Origin: Allopusillimonas ginsengisoli
Lineage (GTDB): Bacteria > Pseudomonadota > Gammaproteobacteria > Burkholderiales > Burkholderiaceae_B
Direction: 5' to 3'
Assembly (NCBI RefSeq): GCF_004153455.1
Contig: NZ_SDQE01000001.1
Coordinates: forward strand, 372,001-436,000
Length of the DNA: 64,000 nucleotides
In this document: positions 19,637 to 28,044 of the stretch, piece by piece
Layout: every line of letters begins with the position of its first letter
Numbering within the stretch: the first letter of the stretch is position 1
Notes under the pieces: generated by a model
Told to the model about the DNA's origin: nothing
The model's database searches: none
Seen by the model: the letters and a program-made list of their open reading frames with translations, nothing else
Program-made: the position numbers and the translations under genes

Positions 19637-20635
19637 TTACTTCACAGCCAATGCCTTCTTTAGCAGCTCATCGCCACCCTTGACCTTCTCGGCAAAGTTC
19701 TTATAGGACGACGCCTCGGCAACCTTCATCCAGGCGTCATAGTCTTCCTGCGACATCGAAACGACCTTGACTCCTGACTTGGTGAAGGTATCTATCATTT
19801 TCTGCTCGCCCTTGCGTGATTCGCCAACAAAATAATCCTCAGCCTTTTTGGCGGCAGCCAGAATGGCGTCCCGTTGCTCAGGCTTCAGATTGTCAAATAC
19901 TTTCTTGGACATGATCACAGGCTCGTACATGAACCACAGTGCGTTTTCGCCCGGTGCCGTCAGGCATTCGACCTGCTCGTAGATGCGATACGACACAAAA
20001 CTGTCATTGGACGTATTGGTGGCATCCAGTACGCCGGTCTGCATGGCCGTGTAGATTTCCGATGAGGGCATGGACGATATTGAAGCGCCCGCTGCCGCCA
20101 GCATCTGCTCGAATGCCGGACCCGCCGCGCGAATCACCTGCCCCTTGATTGTGTCAGGGCTGGTAATGCAATTTTTCTTGGACGCAAACCCGCCTGCCAA
20201 CCACGCATCGGCAATCACCACCGCGCCTTTGTCCTCGACGATTTTCTTGATGTCCTGCATAAACTCAGAATCGTTCAAGCGCTGCGCGTGATCGTAATTG
20301 CGGACCAGCCCAGGCATGAGGGTCGCCGAAAACTGGGGAACACGGCCCGAAGCATAATCCAGCGGGAACGCGGACATATCCAACTGTCCGCGCGTGATGG
20401 CGCCCCACTGCTCATTGGCCTTGTAGAGCGATGATGACGGAAACACCTGGATTTTCAGCCCGACATCGGCCGCAGCGACTTCACGGGCAATGATTTGCAC
20501 CATCTCGTCGCGCGGATCACCCTGCCCGCCAGGAAACTGATGTGATGCGCGTAAAGTCATATCGGCGGCAAGTGCCGTTCCGGTCGCGGCGGCGCATAGC
20601 GCGGCCAGGGCCGCGTATCGAAATACCTTGTGCAT
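19637..20635 (-). CDS. dctP: TRAP transporter periplasmic solute-binding protein (DctP family)
   Basis: The 332-residue extracytoplasmic receptor of the TRAP system. It has a signal peptide ending TGTALAA near residue 23, then the DctP fold with the characteristic RAAGPAFEQMLAAAGA (the substrate-carboxylate Arg region) and DATNTSNDSFVSYRIYE. ATG 20635 is chosen because of a GGAGAC just upstream and because the signal peptide starts there. It follows the malonyl-CoA synthetase gene by 109 bases. The substrate is inferred to be malonate or a related dicarboxylate. Confidence 0.9.
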   Translation of the reverse strand: MHKVFRYAALAALCAAATGTALAADMTLRASHQFPGGQGDPRDEMVQIIAREVAAADVGLKIQVFPSSSLYKANEQWGAITRGQLDMSAFPLDYASGRVPQFSATLMPGLVRNYDHAQRLNDSEFMQDIKKIVEDKGAVVIADAWLAGGFASKKNCITSPDTIKGQVIRAAGPAFEQMLAAAGASISSMPSSEIYTAMQTGVLDATNTSNDSFVSYRIYEQVECLTAPGENALWFMYEPVIMSKKVFDNLKPEQRDAILAAAKKAEDYFVGESRKGEQKMIDTFTKSGVKVVSMSQEDYDAWMKVAEASSYKNFAEKVKGGDELLKKALAVK

Positions 20636-20744
20636 TGCTTGTCTCCTCGTTTTATAGAAATAAAAATGGCAGCCCACTCACCTGCAACTGCCTTACAGCA
20701 TTCTGCCTCCTTCTTATGGCAGTACTCCTGCGCGGTGTGCGCGC

Positions 20745-22283
20745 CTATATGTCTTTGTACTGTTCCCTCAATACGTTCTTCTGAACCTTGCCCATGGTGT
20801 TGCGGGCCAGTTGCTCCGCGATATGGATACGCTTGGGTACCTTGAAATTCGCCAGATCCTGCTTCAGGCTGGCCAGCATGGCCTCGGCATCCAGCGTTTC
20901 GCCCTTGCGGGGCACGACAACGGCCACCACCGCCTCACCAAAATCCGGATGCGGCACGCCAATCACAGCCGACTCATCCACCCCCGGCATGGCGTCGATG
21001 ACCAGCTCGATTTCCTTGGGATAAACGTTGTAGCCCCCAGTGATGATAAGGTCTTTGCTGCGGCCGACAATGGTCAGATACTCGGCTGGCACCGACCCGC
21101 CGCCCCATTGGCCTACATCACCCGTTCTGAACCAACCGTCTTCCGTGAACTCTTCGCGCGTCTTCTCCGGCATGCGCCAATAGCCGGCAAACACATTTGG
21201 CCCGCGCACCTGTACGGCGCCGATCTCGCCAGAATTGACAGGCGACAACTGATCATCCACCACCCTCACCTGAACGCCGGGCAGCGGCTTGCCCACCGTG
21301 CCGCCGATACGCTCGCCATCAGCGGGATGATAGGGGTTGGAGGTAAGCATGACGGTTTCGCTCATGCCATAACGCTCCAGTATCGTATGACCGCTACGCT
21401 CCCGAAACGCGTTAAAGGTTTCCGCAAGCAGCGGCGCCGAGCCTGAAATGAACAAGCGCATGTTCGCGCACACTTCGCGCGTAAATCGCGGGTCTGCCAG
21501 CAGGCGGACATAGTAGGTAGGCACACCCATCATGATCGTGCTGCGAGGCAGATAGCGCAGCGCCTGCTCCACATTGAGCCTGGGCAGCCATATCATCTTG
21601 GCCCCTGCCAGCAACGCGCCGTGCGAAGCGACAAACAAGCCATGTACATGAAAAATAGGCAACATGTGCAGCAGCACGTCGTCCGACTGCCAGCCCCAAT
21701 ACGCTTTCAATACCTCGGCATTGGATGACAGATTGCGATGCGAAAGCATGGCCCCCTTGCTCCGGCCTGTGGTGCCAGAGGTGTACAGGATTGCCGCCAG
21801 ATCATCAGGACTGTTCTGCACTGTTTCGAAGGTTGCCTCCTGGCTTGCCGCTGCCACCGGCAGGCTGCCGCTGCCATCCGCATCCAGCGTATAGACATGC
21901 GGCGTGCCGGTTTTCTTTGCGAGCGCACTGATCCAATCCTGGTTGCGGCTATCGCACACCACCAGCGATGGCTCAGCATCCGTCAGAAAATACTCGACTT
22001 CGGCCGCACGATAAGCGGTATTGAGTGGCAAATACACCAGCCCCGCTCGCAGGGTCGCCAGGTAGAGCATAAGCGCTTCTGGCGATTTTTCCACCTGCAC
22101 AGCCACGCGCGCGCCCGCAGGCAATTCCAGCGCCTGCAGCAGTGCAGCAAGGCGCGCGCTGATATCGTCGATATCTGTCCAACTGTAATTGCGCTCCGGT
22201 GTTTCGATCGCAATCTGCGAACGATCCGCCGGAAAGCCCGATGAAAGCAGAGCATACAGATTGGCATTGCCTTCCAAGGTCAT
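20745..22283 (-). CDS. matB: malonyl-CoA synthetase-like acyl-CoA ligase (MatB)
   Basis: AMP-forming ligase of 512 residues, predicted to activate malonate with ATP and CoA. The P-loop AILYTSGTTGRSKGAMLSHRNL lies near 165-185, the adenylate-site ERYGMSETVM near 300, and WFRTGDVGQW and GRSKDLIITGGYNVYP (hinge) near 390-420. The C-terminal catalytic Lys lies in NTMGKVQKNVL. Malonate specificity follows from the adjoining malonyl-CoA decarboxylase and GntR regulator (matABR arrangement). It overlaps the crotonase gene by 4 bases. Confidence 0.88.
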   Translation of the reverse strand: MTLEGNANLYALLSSGFPADRSQIAIETPERNYSWTDIDDISARLAALLQALELPAGARVAVQVEKSPEALMLYLATLRAGLVYLPLNTAYRAAEVEYFLTDAEPSLVVCDSRNQDWISALAKKTGTPHVYTLDADGSGSLPVAAASQEATFETVQNSPDDLAAILYTSGTTGRSKGAMLSHRNLSSNAEVLKAYWGWQSDDVLLHMLPIFHVHGLFVASHGALLAGAKMIWLPRLNVEQALRYLPRSTIMMGVPTYYVRLLADPRFTREVCANMRLFISGSAPLLAETFNAFRERSGHTILERYGMSETVMLTSNPYHPADGERIGGTVGKPLPGVQVRVVDDQLSPVNSGEIGAVQVRGPNVFAGYWRMPEKTREEFTEDGWFRTGDVGQWGGGSVPAEYLTIVGRSKDLIITGGYNVYPKEIELVIDAMPGVDESAVIGVPHPDFGEAVVAVVVPRKGETLDAEAMLASLKQDLANFKVPKRIHIAEQLARNTMGKVQKNVLREQYKDI

Positions 22284-23104
22284 TCTCCCGTAAATACCGG
22301 TACGCGCCCCGCCAGAAAAGCCGCCACCCCCTCGCGATGATCGCGGCTTTCGGCATAGCCGAAAAAGGCCTTGCGCTCGGTTTCAGTTAAAGGATCGGGC
22401 GTCGCACACAAGCGCGCCGCCGTCAATTTATTGATGCGGGCCGCCAGCGGCGCGCCGCGCTCTATACGGCGTGCCGCGCGCATCACATCGGCCGCGACAT
22501 CGCTGTCTGGCACGATGCGGGTCAACAAGCCTTTTGCCTGGGCCTCTGCCGCGCCAAACACACGCCCTTCAAGCAGAATCTCCAGTGTGACGGCACGCCC
22601 GGCCAGGGCCAGCAGTCCGCGCATTTCGTCCGGCGCCATGGGAAAGCCCAGGCGATTGATGGGCACGCCAAAACGAGCGGATTCACCTGCAATACGCAAA
22701 TCGCATTGGCTGGCAAGCTCCAGCCCGCCGCCAACGCACACGCCCTCTATCTGCGCCAGCACCGGGTGTCGACAGTTGCCCACGGCAACCAACGCCGGCG
22801 CCAGTATCTCGGTGTGATAGCGCAAGACGCCGGCCATGTCTGCACGTTCGCGAGGAAACTCGCTGATATCCGCGCCGGCGGCGAACTGCTTGTTGTCGCC
22901 GCGCAATACCACGCAGCGCAGATCATCCTGCGCGGACAGTGCCGTGAAGATTTGCCTGATCGACGCCCACATAGCCACGCTGATGGCGTTTAACCGCCCC
23001 GGATGGCTCAATGTGACCAGCGCGATGGCGCCATGCTGCTCCACCTTAACGTGACCGCCCGGCGCGCTGTCGATGTGGGATTCGTTCAACTCATTCATCG
23101 CCAT
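22280..23104 (-). CDS. crotonase-superfamily protein in the malonate operon
   Basis: Enoyl-CoA hydratase/isomerase fold, about 274 residues. Oxyanion-hole segments are FAAGADI (74-80) and GVCVGGGLELA. The first catalytic Glu of hydratases is kept (Glu129), but the second (the Glu of GQPE in rat hydratase) is replaced: the sequence reads FGVPINRLG, Ile149. A classical hydratase reaction is therefore doubtful. A CoA-ester decarboxylase, hydrolase or isomerase role is possible, as in other crotonase subfamilies. It overlaps the decarboxylase gene by 10 bases and matB by 4, so it is a full operon member. Confidence 0.8.
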   Translation of the reverse strand: MAMNELNESHIDSAPGGHVKVEQHGAIALVTLSHPGRLNAISVAMWASIRQIFTALSAQDDLRCVVLRGDNKQFAAGADISEFPRERADMAGVLRYHTEILAPALVAVGNCRHPVLAQIEGVCVGGGLELASQCDLRIAGESARFGVPINRLGFPMAPDEMRGLLALAGRAVTLEILLEGRVFGAAEAQAKGLLTRIVPDSDVAADVMRAARRIERGAPLAARINKLTAARLCATPDPLTETERKAFFGYAESRDHREGVAAFLAGRVPVFTGE

Positions 23105-24486
23105 CGCAGGTTCAGCCCCATTTTTGGTTTGCCCTCGGCAAGCTGGGCCAGATTATCGTCAAGCTGATCCAGCTCATACAGATAATTGGTCATGATGCCG
23201 CAGGATTGCGCCATGCCCTTGGCAGAGCAATCCGCCGCCCAATTGACCCGTTCAATGCGCGCACCGTTGCCCAGGTGAAACCGCGCGACAGGATCCAACG
23301 GCTGCCCCCCCTTCATGCTCCGCAAGTAATGCACCGCCAGCCGCAGCCCCGTGCGCTGCAACGCGCCGTCGCCGCCCTGCCCCGCCGCGGCAGCCGCCTG
23401 CAAGCGCTGCACCCACTTGCTGCCGGCATCGGGATCATCGACGGCTGCCTGTTTGTCGGCCTTATCGTGCAGCAAATCCTGCAAGGCCTTGCCGTCCTGC
23501 TTGCTCAGCCAGTCAGCAAAACCAGGGATAGGCGAGAGCGTCGCGAATGACTTCAAGCGTGGCAACTCGGCAAGCAGCGCATCGATCACGCGCTTGAGCA
23601 GGAAATTCCCGAAACTGATGCCACGCAGCCCCGGCTGTGTATTGGAAATGGAATAGAAGATTGCCCAGCGCGCCTTCTCGGGGCTGTCGGACGGAACATG
23701 CGGATCAAGCAGCAGCTGCACGTTGCCGGCCATTTGGGCGGCAAAAGCCACCTCGACAAAAATCAATGGCACATCGCTCATGCGCGGATGAAAAAACGCA
23801 TAGCATCGACGGTCATCCGCGACACGATGCTTCAGCTCCTCCCACGAACGGATCTCATGGACAGCTTCGTACTGAATGAGTTTTTCGAGCAGCGATGCGG
23901 GCGAATCCCAGTTGATGGGCCGCAATTCCAGCATGCCCACATCAAACCAGCTGGACAGCAATCCCTCGAGCTCGCGCTCCATCACGCTCAGCCCCGACAC
24001 CTGATTGCGCCAGCGCAGCATATCGGCGCGCAAATCGACCAGCAAGCGCAAGCTCTCTGCCTGCGCATACAAGCGCTTGAATAGACGCTGCCCTTGATCG
24101 CCGCGCGGCTCAAGCTTGCCGCTGGCCTGGGCCAGCACCGCCAGCAGCGTACGCCGTTCCTTGCCGTCGGCGGCATCGTAGCGGGTGCTCCATTGCTTGG
24201 CCAAGCGATTGGCGGCCACATCAGTCAGGCGCGCCGTGAACAGCGGCGCCACCTCGCTGGCGGTGGGTGTGTGATCCCGCTCCAGCCAGCGGCCCAGGCG
24301 AGCCATCAGGCCCTGCGCGGGCTTATCGAGTTTATCCTCGGGCTTGTCTTCGCCCATGGCAGGGGCTGCGGCGCCCACGGACACAACCGACGTGCCGGCG
24401 GTTTTCGGCCGCACCGCTTCAGGTTTGTCGTCAATTGGCTTGCTCTGGGTTGTCGCGATCACTTTGTCACTGTCTTTCAATGCCAT
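23095..24486 (-). CDS. matA: malonyl-CoA decarboxylase (MatA)
   Basis: Converts malonyl-CoA to acetyl-CoA and CO2. It has 463 residues, including about 70 N-terminal residues of Lys/Asp/Pro-rich linker that is unlikely to be part of the fold. The helical N-domain (about 75-220) is followed by the GNAT-like catalytic domain with FFHPRMSDVPLIFVEVAF (231-248) and SISNTQPGLRGISFGNFL (279-296), both family signatures. It starts inside the end of the regulator gene (20-bp overlap), with AGGAG upstream of the ATG. With MatB it forms a malonate-to-acetyl-CoA route. Confidence 0.93.
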   Translation of the reverse strand: MALKDSDKVIATTQSKPIDDKPEAVRPKTAGTSVVSVGAAAPAMGEDKPEDKLDKPAQGLMARLGRWLERDHTPTASEVAPLFTARLTDVAANRLAKQWSTRYDAADGKERRTLLAVLAQASGKLEPRGDQGQRLFKRLYAQAESLRLLVDLRADMLRWRNQVSGLSVMERELEGLLSSWFDVGMLELRPINWDSPASLLEKLIQYEAVHEIRSWEELKHRVADDRRCYAFFHPRMSDVPLIFVEVAFAAQMAGNVQLLLDPHVPSDSPEKARWAIFYSISNTQPGLRGISFGNFLLKRVIDALLAELPRLKSFATLSPIPGFADWLSKQDGKALQDLLHDKADKQAAVDDPDAGSKWVQRLQAAAAAGQGGDGALQRTGLRLAVHYLRSMKGGQPLDPVARFHLGNGARIERVNWAADCSAKGMAQSCGIMTNYLYELDQLDDNLAQLAEGKPKMGLNLRWR

Positions 24487-25189
24487 CTATTTCTCCTGTT
24501 TCCAGAGGGGCCGTTCGATCGGTGAGTTGGGCTGCTTCCTCGGCAGCGAGGCAATGCAACGCTTCGAGCTGACGCAACAAGTGCTTGCGTGTCAAGGCTT
24601 CTGCGCCCTCCGGATCGCGCGCCTTCAGCGCAGCGAAAATCGCCAGGTGCTCCGCGCAGGATTCACTGATACGGCCCGGCCACGCCAGGCTTTTATGCCG
24701 CGAGAGGCTGAGCAACTTGCGCAGATTGTCGATCAGGTCAGACAGCCAGCGGTTGTCCGCGAGCGCCTGAACCGCCTCATGGATGAGCGCATTGCTGGCG
24801 TAGTATTGATCAATGTCGCCCAACGCAGCGTGCTCGCTCAGGCGTTGGTGCAGTGGTTCGAGCCGGCGCAAGTCTTCGTCGGTGACCTTGCTGGCCGCTT
24901 CGTAGGCACAGCGCCCTTCGAGCATGGCCATGAGCGGGAAAATTTCATCGAGATCACGCGCCGAGAGCTGATTGACGAAACAGCCGCGCCGGGGCTCCAG
25001 CCGCAACAGGCCTTCGGCCACCAGCACCTTGAGGGCTTCGCGCAGCGGTGTACGTGAAATGCCGAGATCCCGGGTAAGGCGAACTTCGTCTATCCATTCG
25101 CCGGCCTCCAGCTCGCCGGCCTGGATCATGGCGCGCAATTGATCGGCAACCTGCTGATACAACACTTGCTGGATGATACGCGATGCCAT
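24467..25189 (-). CDS. matR: GntR-family (FCD) regulator of malonate use (MatR-like)
   Basis: A 240-residue FadR-subfamily repressor: an N-terminal winged helix (about 5-72, LTRDLGISRTPLREALKVL recognition region) and an all-helical FCD ligand domain (about 85-215) with Asp/His residues that usually bind a metal and a carboxylate ligand. It is the first gene of the leftward operon and overlaps the decarboxylase gene, so it probably autoregulates with malonate or malonyl-CoA as effector. The palindrome upstream (25259-25275) is its candidate operator. Confidence 0.87.
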   Translation of the reverse strand: MASRIIQQVLYQQVADQLRAMIQAGELEAGEWIDEVRLTRDLGISRTPLREALKVLVAEGLLRLEPRRGCFVNQLSARDLDEIFPLMAMLEGRCAYEAASKVTDEDLRRLEPLHQRLSEHAALGDIDQYYASNALIHEAVQALADNRWLSDLIDNLRKLLSLSRHKSLAWPGRISESCAEHLAIFAALKARDPEGAEALTRKHLLRQLEALHCLAAEEAAQLTDRTAPLETGEIDGIERQ

Positions 25190-25258
25190 GCCCCTCTCCC
25201 GATGTACAGCAGCTTGAACCGCTTTCCTGCATCAAGGCGATGCGTAATTTTCAGCCAT

Positions 25259-25275
25259 CATAATTCATAATTATG
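25259..25275. promoter_or_regulatory. candidate operator upstream of matR
   Basis: CATAATT (25259-25265) and AATTATG (25269-25275) form a perfect 7-bp inverted repeat with a 3-base centre, about 70 bases before the regulator start and 94 before the divergent PLP-enzyme start. GntR-family dimers bind sites of this size. The assignment is by position only. Confidence 0.45.
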
Positions 25276-25368
25276 GCGATGACTATAGGGTATGCCAGCA
25301 TACGGCGTATTATCGGAAGCGGCGCAGGCTGTTGGATGCGCAACACCTCAACCTACCATGGAGTCCTA

Positions 25369-26568
25369 ATGAAAGTCGCCGCCCCCGAACCCTCTTCAGT
25401 GTCCTGGCATGATGAAACCACTGTATTGCACGGTGATGCCTCGCTCTCCATAGACCGGTCTGTGGTGCCGCCGATCCACTACAGCGCCACCTACCGCGCT
25501 GACACTGCCGAGCAGTTTGCCGACATGGCCAACACCCCTCGGCACCCAGGTTTTTATACACGCTATGGCAATCCCGTTCACAAGCACGTGGAAGCCATCC
25601 TCGCCGGGCTGGAGCAAACCGAAACCGCATTACTCATGGCATCGGGCATGGGCGCCATCAGCACCACCATTCTGGCGCTGGTTGCCAAAGGCGACCATGT
25701 CATTGCCCAGCGCAAGCACTATATGAGCACCTCCAAGCTCTTCGAAGAGGTGCTGCCCAGGTTCGGCATTGAATCGACCATCGTAGACCAGACCGACACC
25801 GAAGCATTCGCAGCAGCCATCCGACCCAACACCCGATTGATCATGGTGGAAACTCCCGTTAATCCCACCCTCTCGCTCACTGACCTGCAGGCCATAGGCG
25901 ACCTGGCCAAGGCACGCGGCATCATTACAGTGGCCGACAACACCTTCGCCTCGCCGCTCAATCAACGGCCGCACACGCTGGGCATCGACATCGTTGTACA
26001 CAGCGCCACCAAATATTTCGGCGGACACCATGACCTGACCGCCGGCGCAGTGTGTTGCAGCGAGGAACTTGCCCAGAAAATCTGGAGCATGCACATCACG
26101 CTCGGTTCGGTTCTATCGCCGATGGACGCCTGGCTTTTGCTGCGCGGCCTGCGCACGCTATCCCTGCGCATGGAGCGCATCAATGCCAATGCGCTGGCGC
26201 TGGCACAATGGCTGGAACAACACCCACAAATCGAAAACGTGTTTTATCCCGGCCTGCCCAGCCATCCCCAACATGCGCTGGCGCTTCGTCAAATGAAGGG
26301 TTTTGGCGCAGTGATTGCCTACTCGCTCAAAGGTGGTTTCGAAGCAACCAGCCGCTTTGTGTCATCGCTTCAGCTGGCAACGCATGCGGTCAGCCTGGGC
26401 GGTGTCGAAACCTTGGTCGTGCATACCGCCGCCATGTGGGCCAGCACCATGACCGAAGCGCAGATGAGTACGGCAGGCATAGAACCTAATTTTGTGCGAA
26501 TGTCTGTCGGCGTAGAACACATCGACGACCTCAAGGCTGATCTCGGGCGCGCGCTTGCCAGCCTGTGA
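25369..26568 (+). CDS. Cys/Met-metabolism PLP-dependent enzyme (cystathionine lyase/gamma-synthase family)
   Basis: A fold-type I PLP enzyme of 399 residues. Lys215 in HSATKYFGGH is the cofactor lysine, Tyr and Arg of FYTRYGNPV (62-70) reach the neighbouring active site, and Asp190 in VADNTF is the pyridine partner. The family includes cystathionine beta-/gamma-lyase, gamma-synthase and methionine gamma-lyase, and sequence alone does not settle which. ATG 25369 has GGAG 5 bases away; an upstream in-frame start (25273) lies inside the operator and is unlikely. It diverges from the malonate operon. Confidence 0.88.
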   Translation: MKVAAPEPSSVSWHDETTVLHGDASLSIDRSVVPPIHYSATYRADTAEQFADMANTPRHPGFYTRYGNPVHKHVEAILAGLEQTETALLMASGMGAISTTILALVAKGDHVIAQRKHYMSTSKLFEEVLPRFGIESTIVDQTDTEAFAAAIRPNTRLIMVETPVNPTLSLTDLQAIGDLAKARGIITVADNTFASPLNQRPHTLGIDIVVHSATKYFGGHHDLTAGAVCCSEELAQKIWSMHITLGSVLSPMDAWLLLRGLRTLSLRMERINANALALAQWLEQHPQIENVFYPGLPSHPQHALALRQMKGFGAVIAYSLKGGFEATSRFVSSLQLATHAVSLGGVETLVVHTAAMWASTMTEAQMSTAGIEPNFVRMSVGVEHIDDLKADLGRALASL

Positions 26569-26618
26569 AACATTGCAGTCACTGTCAGCCCAGAGGTGAG
26601 AGTGCGCCACAGGATCTC

Positions 26619-27172
26619 AACACTGGCCAGCACCTGCTCACCCCACTCAGGATGGGGCGCGCCGCATGCCTGCGCCCTGCCCACTGAAGCGATACGCGCA
26701 TGCCAACGGGGTTGGCGCCGATCGGCAATCGCCTCGGGTCGCATGGCGGTAATGGTCATGGGGCTTTCGCCCTGGCCATAGATTTGCGCGAAGCGCGGAC
26801 CCAGTGTATCGAGCGCTTCGATTCGGCCAGCGCAAGAATCTCCCGACTGTCAAAACCGCGCGAAACCGGCACCACATGGCGCGCGCCAAAAAGCACGAAG
26901 GCAAAATTGTACAGGCCCGCCCCATGCGACATAGGCGCCACGAGCCTGGGCGCGGCAAGGCCGTTCGCCCTCGCCATCAGGGCGCGAAACGCATCGGTAT
27001 CAACGCCAGCTATCTGGCAGCCTTCCGGATAGTCCGATTGCAAATGCGCAGCGAGCGCGTTCGCTCTAACCGCAAACTGCCGATACGTCGCCCAGAGCGA
27101 TGTGCCGGAACACAGCGCGGGCGCCTCCGGCGCCAGCAGCGCACGGCTATGCAGCCAATTGGCGATATTCAT
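26619..27172 (-). pseudogene. decayed AMP-forming acyl-CoA ligase
   Basis: Fragments of an acyl-CoA synthetase in order but with large pieces missing. An N-terminal part (MNIANWLHSRALLAPEAPAL... AANALAAHL-type) runs straight into a mid-domain segment (RLVAPMSHGAGLYNFAFVLF, ARHVVPVSRGFD). A frame change then leads to IYGQGESPMTITAMRPEAI, and a second deletion joins SVGRAQAC to HPEWGEQVLASV. An intact ligase has about 500 residues; about 185 codons remain and the P-loop is gone. The remnant lies beside a PAS-LuxR regulator, probably its former controller. Confidence 0.8.
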
Positions 27173-27311
27173 GAGCATCCAGACAGGCCTGGACGCCTGC
27201 TGAGGGCGTCAGGCCGGCCGATTCCGGCATGGCCACCGGGCCTGACCGAAACAGGTTGCGCGTGCATCGTCCACCCTCCGGTGATTGTTTTTTGAATAAT
27301 GACTGGATATC

Positions 27312-27353
27312 ATACGTAGGTCCATTCGTGCCTGCACGTACATGTATACGTAG
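27312..27353. promoter_or_regulatory. repeated motif upstream of the PAS-LuxR gene
   Basis: ATACGTAG occurs at 27312-27319 and 27346-27353, 34 bases apart, with a near-palindromic CGTACATGTATACG overlapping the second copy. It sits in the divergent gap between the decayed ligase and the regulator. It may be a regulator site; there is no direct support. Confidence 0.3.
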
Positions 27354-27393
27354 CAAAATCCATCGCTGTCCCAAACCCCGCCGTCCCGCCAGC

Positions 27394-28005
27394 ATGCCCG
27401 CAAACACCGCAGCTGATCCTCATTTGACTGATCACGTCAAGGCCATGTCCGATCCTGAACTCGAAGCGCTTGCATTTCGTGAATCGCCCGCGCCGCAGAT
27501 CATCACCCAGAATCGCAAGATTCTGCGTTGCAATCATGCTTTCGCGAATCTGTTCGGCTATACCGTCGAAGCGCTCACCGGCGAACTCATTCTCAAACTC
27601 TATCCGTGCAGCGCTGATTACTACGAAATCGGCGAGCGCTGTCTTAAAGCACTGCAAGACAAGAATAGCTACGAAGACGAGCGCTTCATGCAGCATCGCA
27701 ACAAGGAAATCTTCTGGGCCAGGGCGCGCGGCATCACGCTGACGCCTCAACAACCATTCAACCTCATGATATGGAGTTTCGAACGCATCCATCGCAACCT
27801 GACCAAAACCGCCGACCTCACGCCGCGCGAGCAGGAAATCTCGGGTTATATCGTCAATGGCCTGACATGCAAGGAAACCGCAGCCGCGCTAGGCATCTCG
27901 CACCGCACAGTCGAAGTCCATCGCGGCAGGCTCATGAAAAAGCTGGCAGCCAAGAATACGGCAGAACTGGTGTCCAAGATCATCATGGTGACCAGCCGGG
28001 AATAA
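27394..28005 (+). CDS. PAS-LuxR transcriptional regulator
   Basis: About 203 residues. A PAS sensor domain (about 25-125, APQIITQNRKILRCNHAFANLFGY) is followed by a LuxR/NarL-type HTH (about 140-195, LTPREQEISGYIVNGLTCKETAAALGIS then HRTVEVHRGRLMKKL). The PAS ligand or cofactor is unknown. The start is uncertain: ATG 27394 is used, and ATG 27445 is also possible. No ribosome-binding site is clear. It is divergent from an acyl-CoA ligase remnant, a pairing that suggests it once activated that gene. Confidence 0.82.
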   Translation: MPANTAADPHLTDHVKAMSDPELEALAFRESPAPQIITQNRKILRCNHAFANLFGYTVEALTGELILKLYPCSADYYEIGERCLKALQDKNSYEDERFMQHRNKEIFWARARGITLTPQQPFNLMIWSFERIHRNLTKTADLTPREQEISGYIVNGLTCKETAAALGISHRTVEVHRGRLMKKLAAKNTAELVSKIIMVTSRE

Positions 28006-28044
28006 ACGGGGCATGCAAGCCAAACCCGTAACGCCGCCGTATGA

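Noticed and set aside
20686-20724. Imperfect hairpin between matB and dctP
   Set aside because: About 8 of 9 pairs with a long loop and no T-run; too weak to call.
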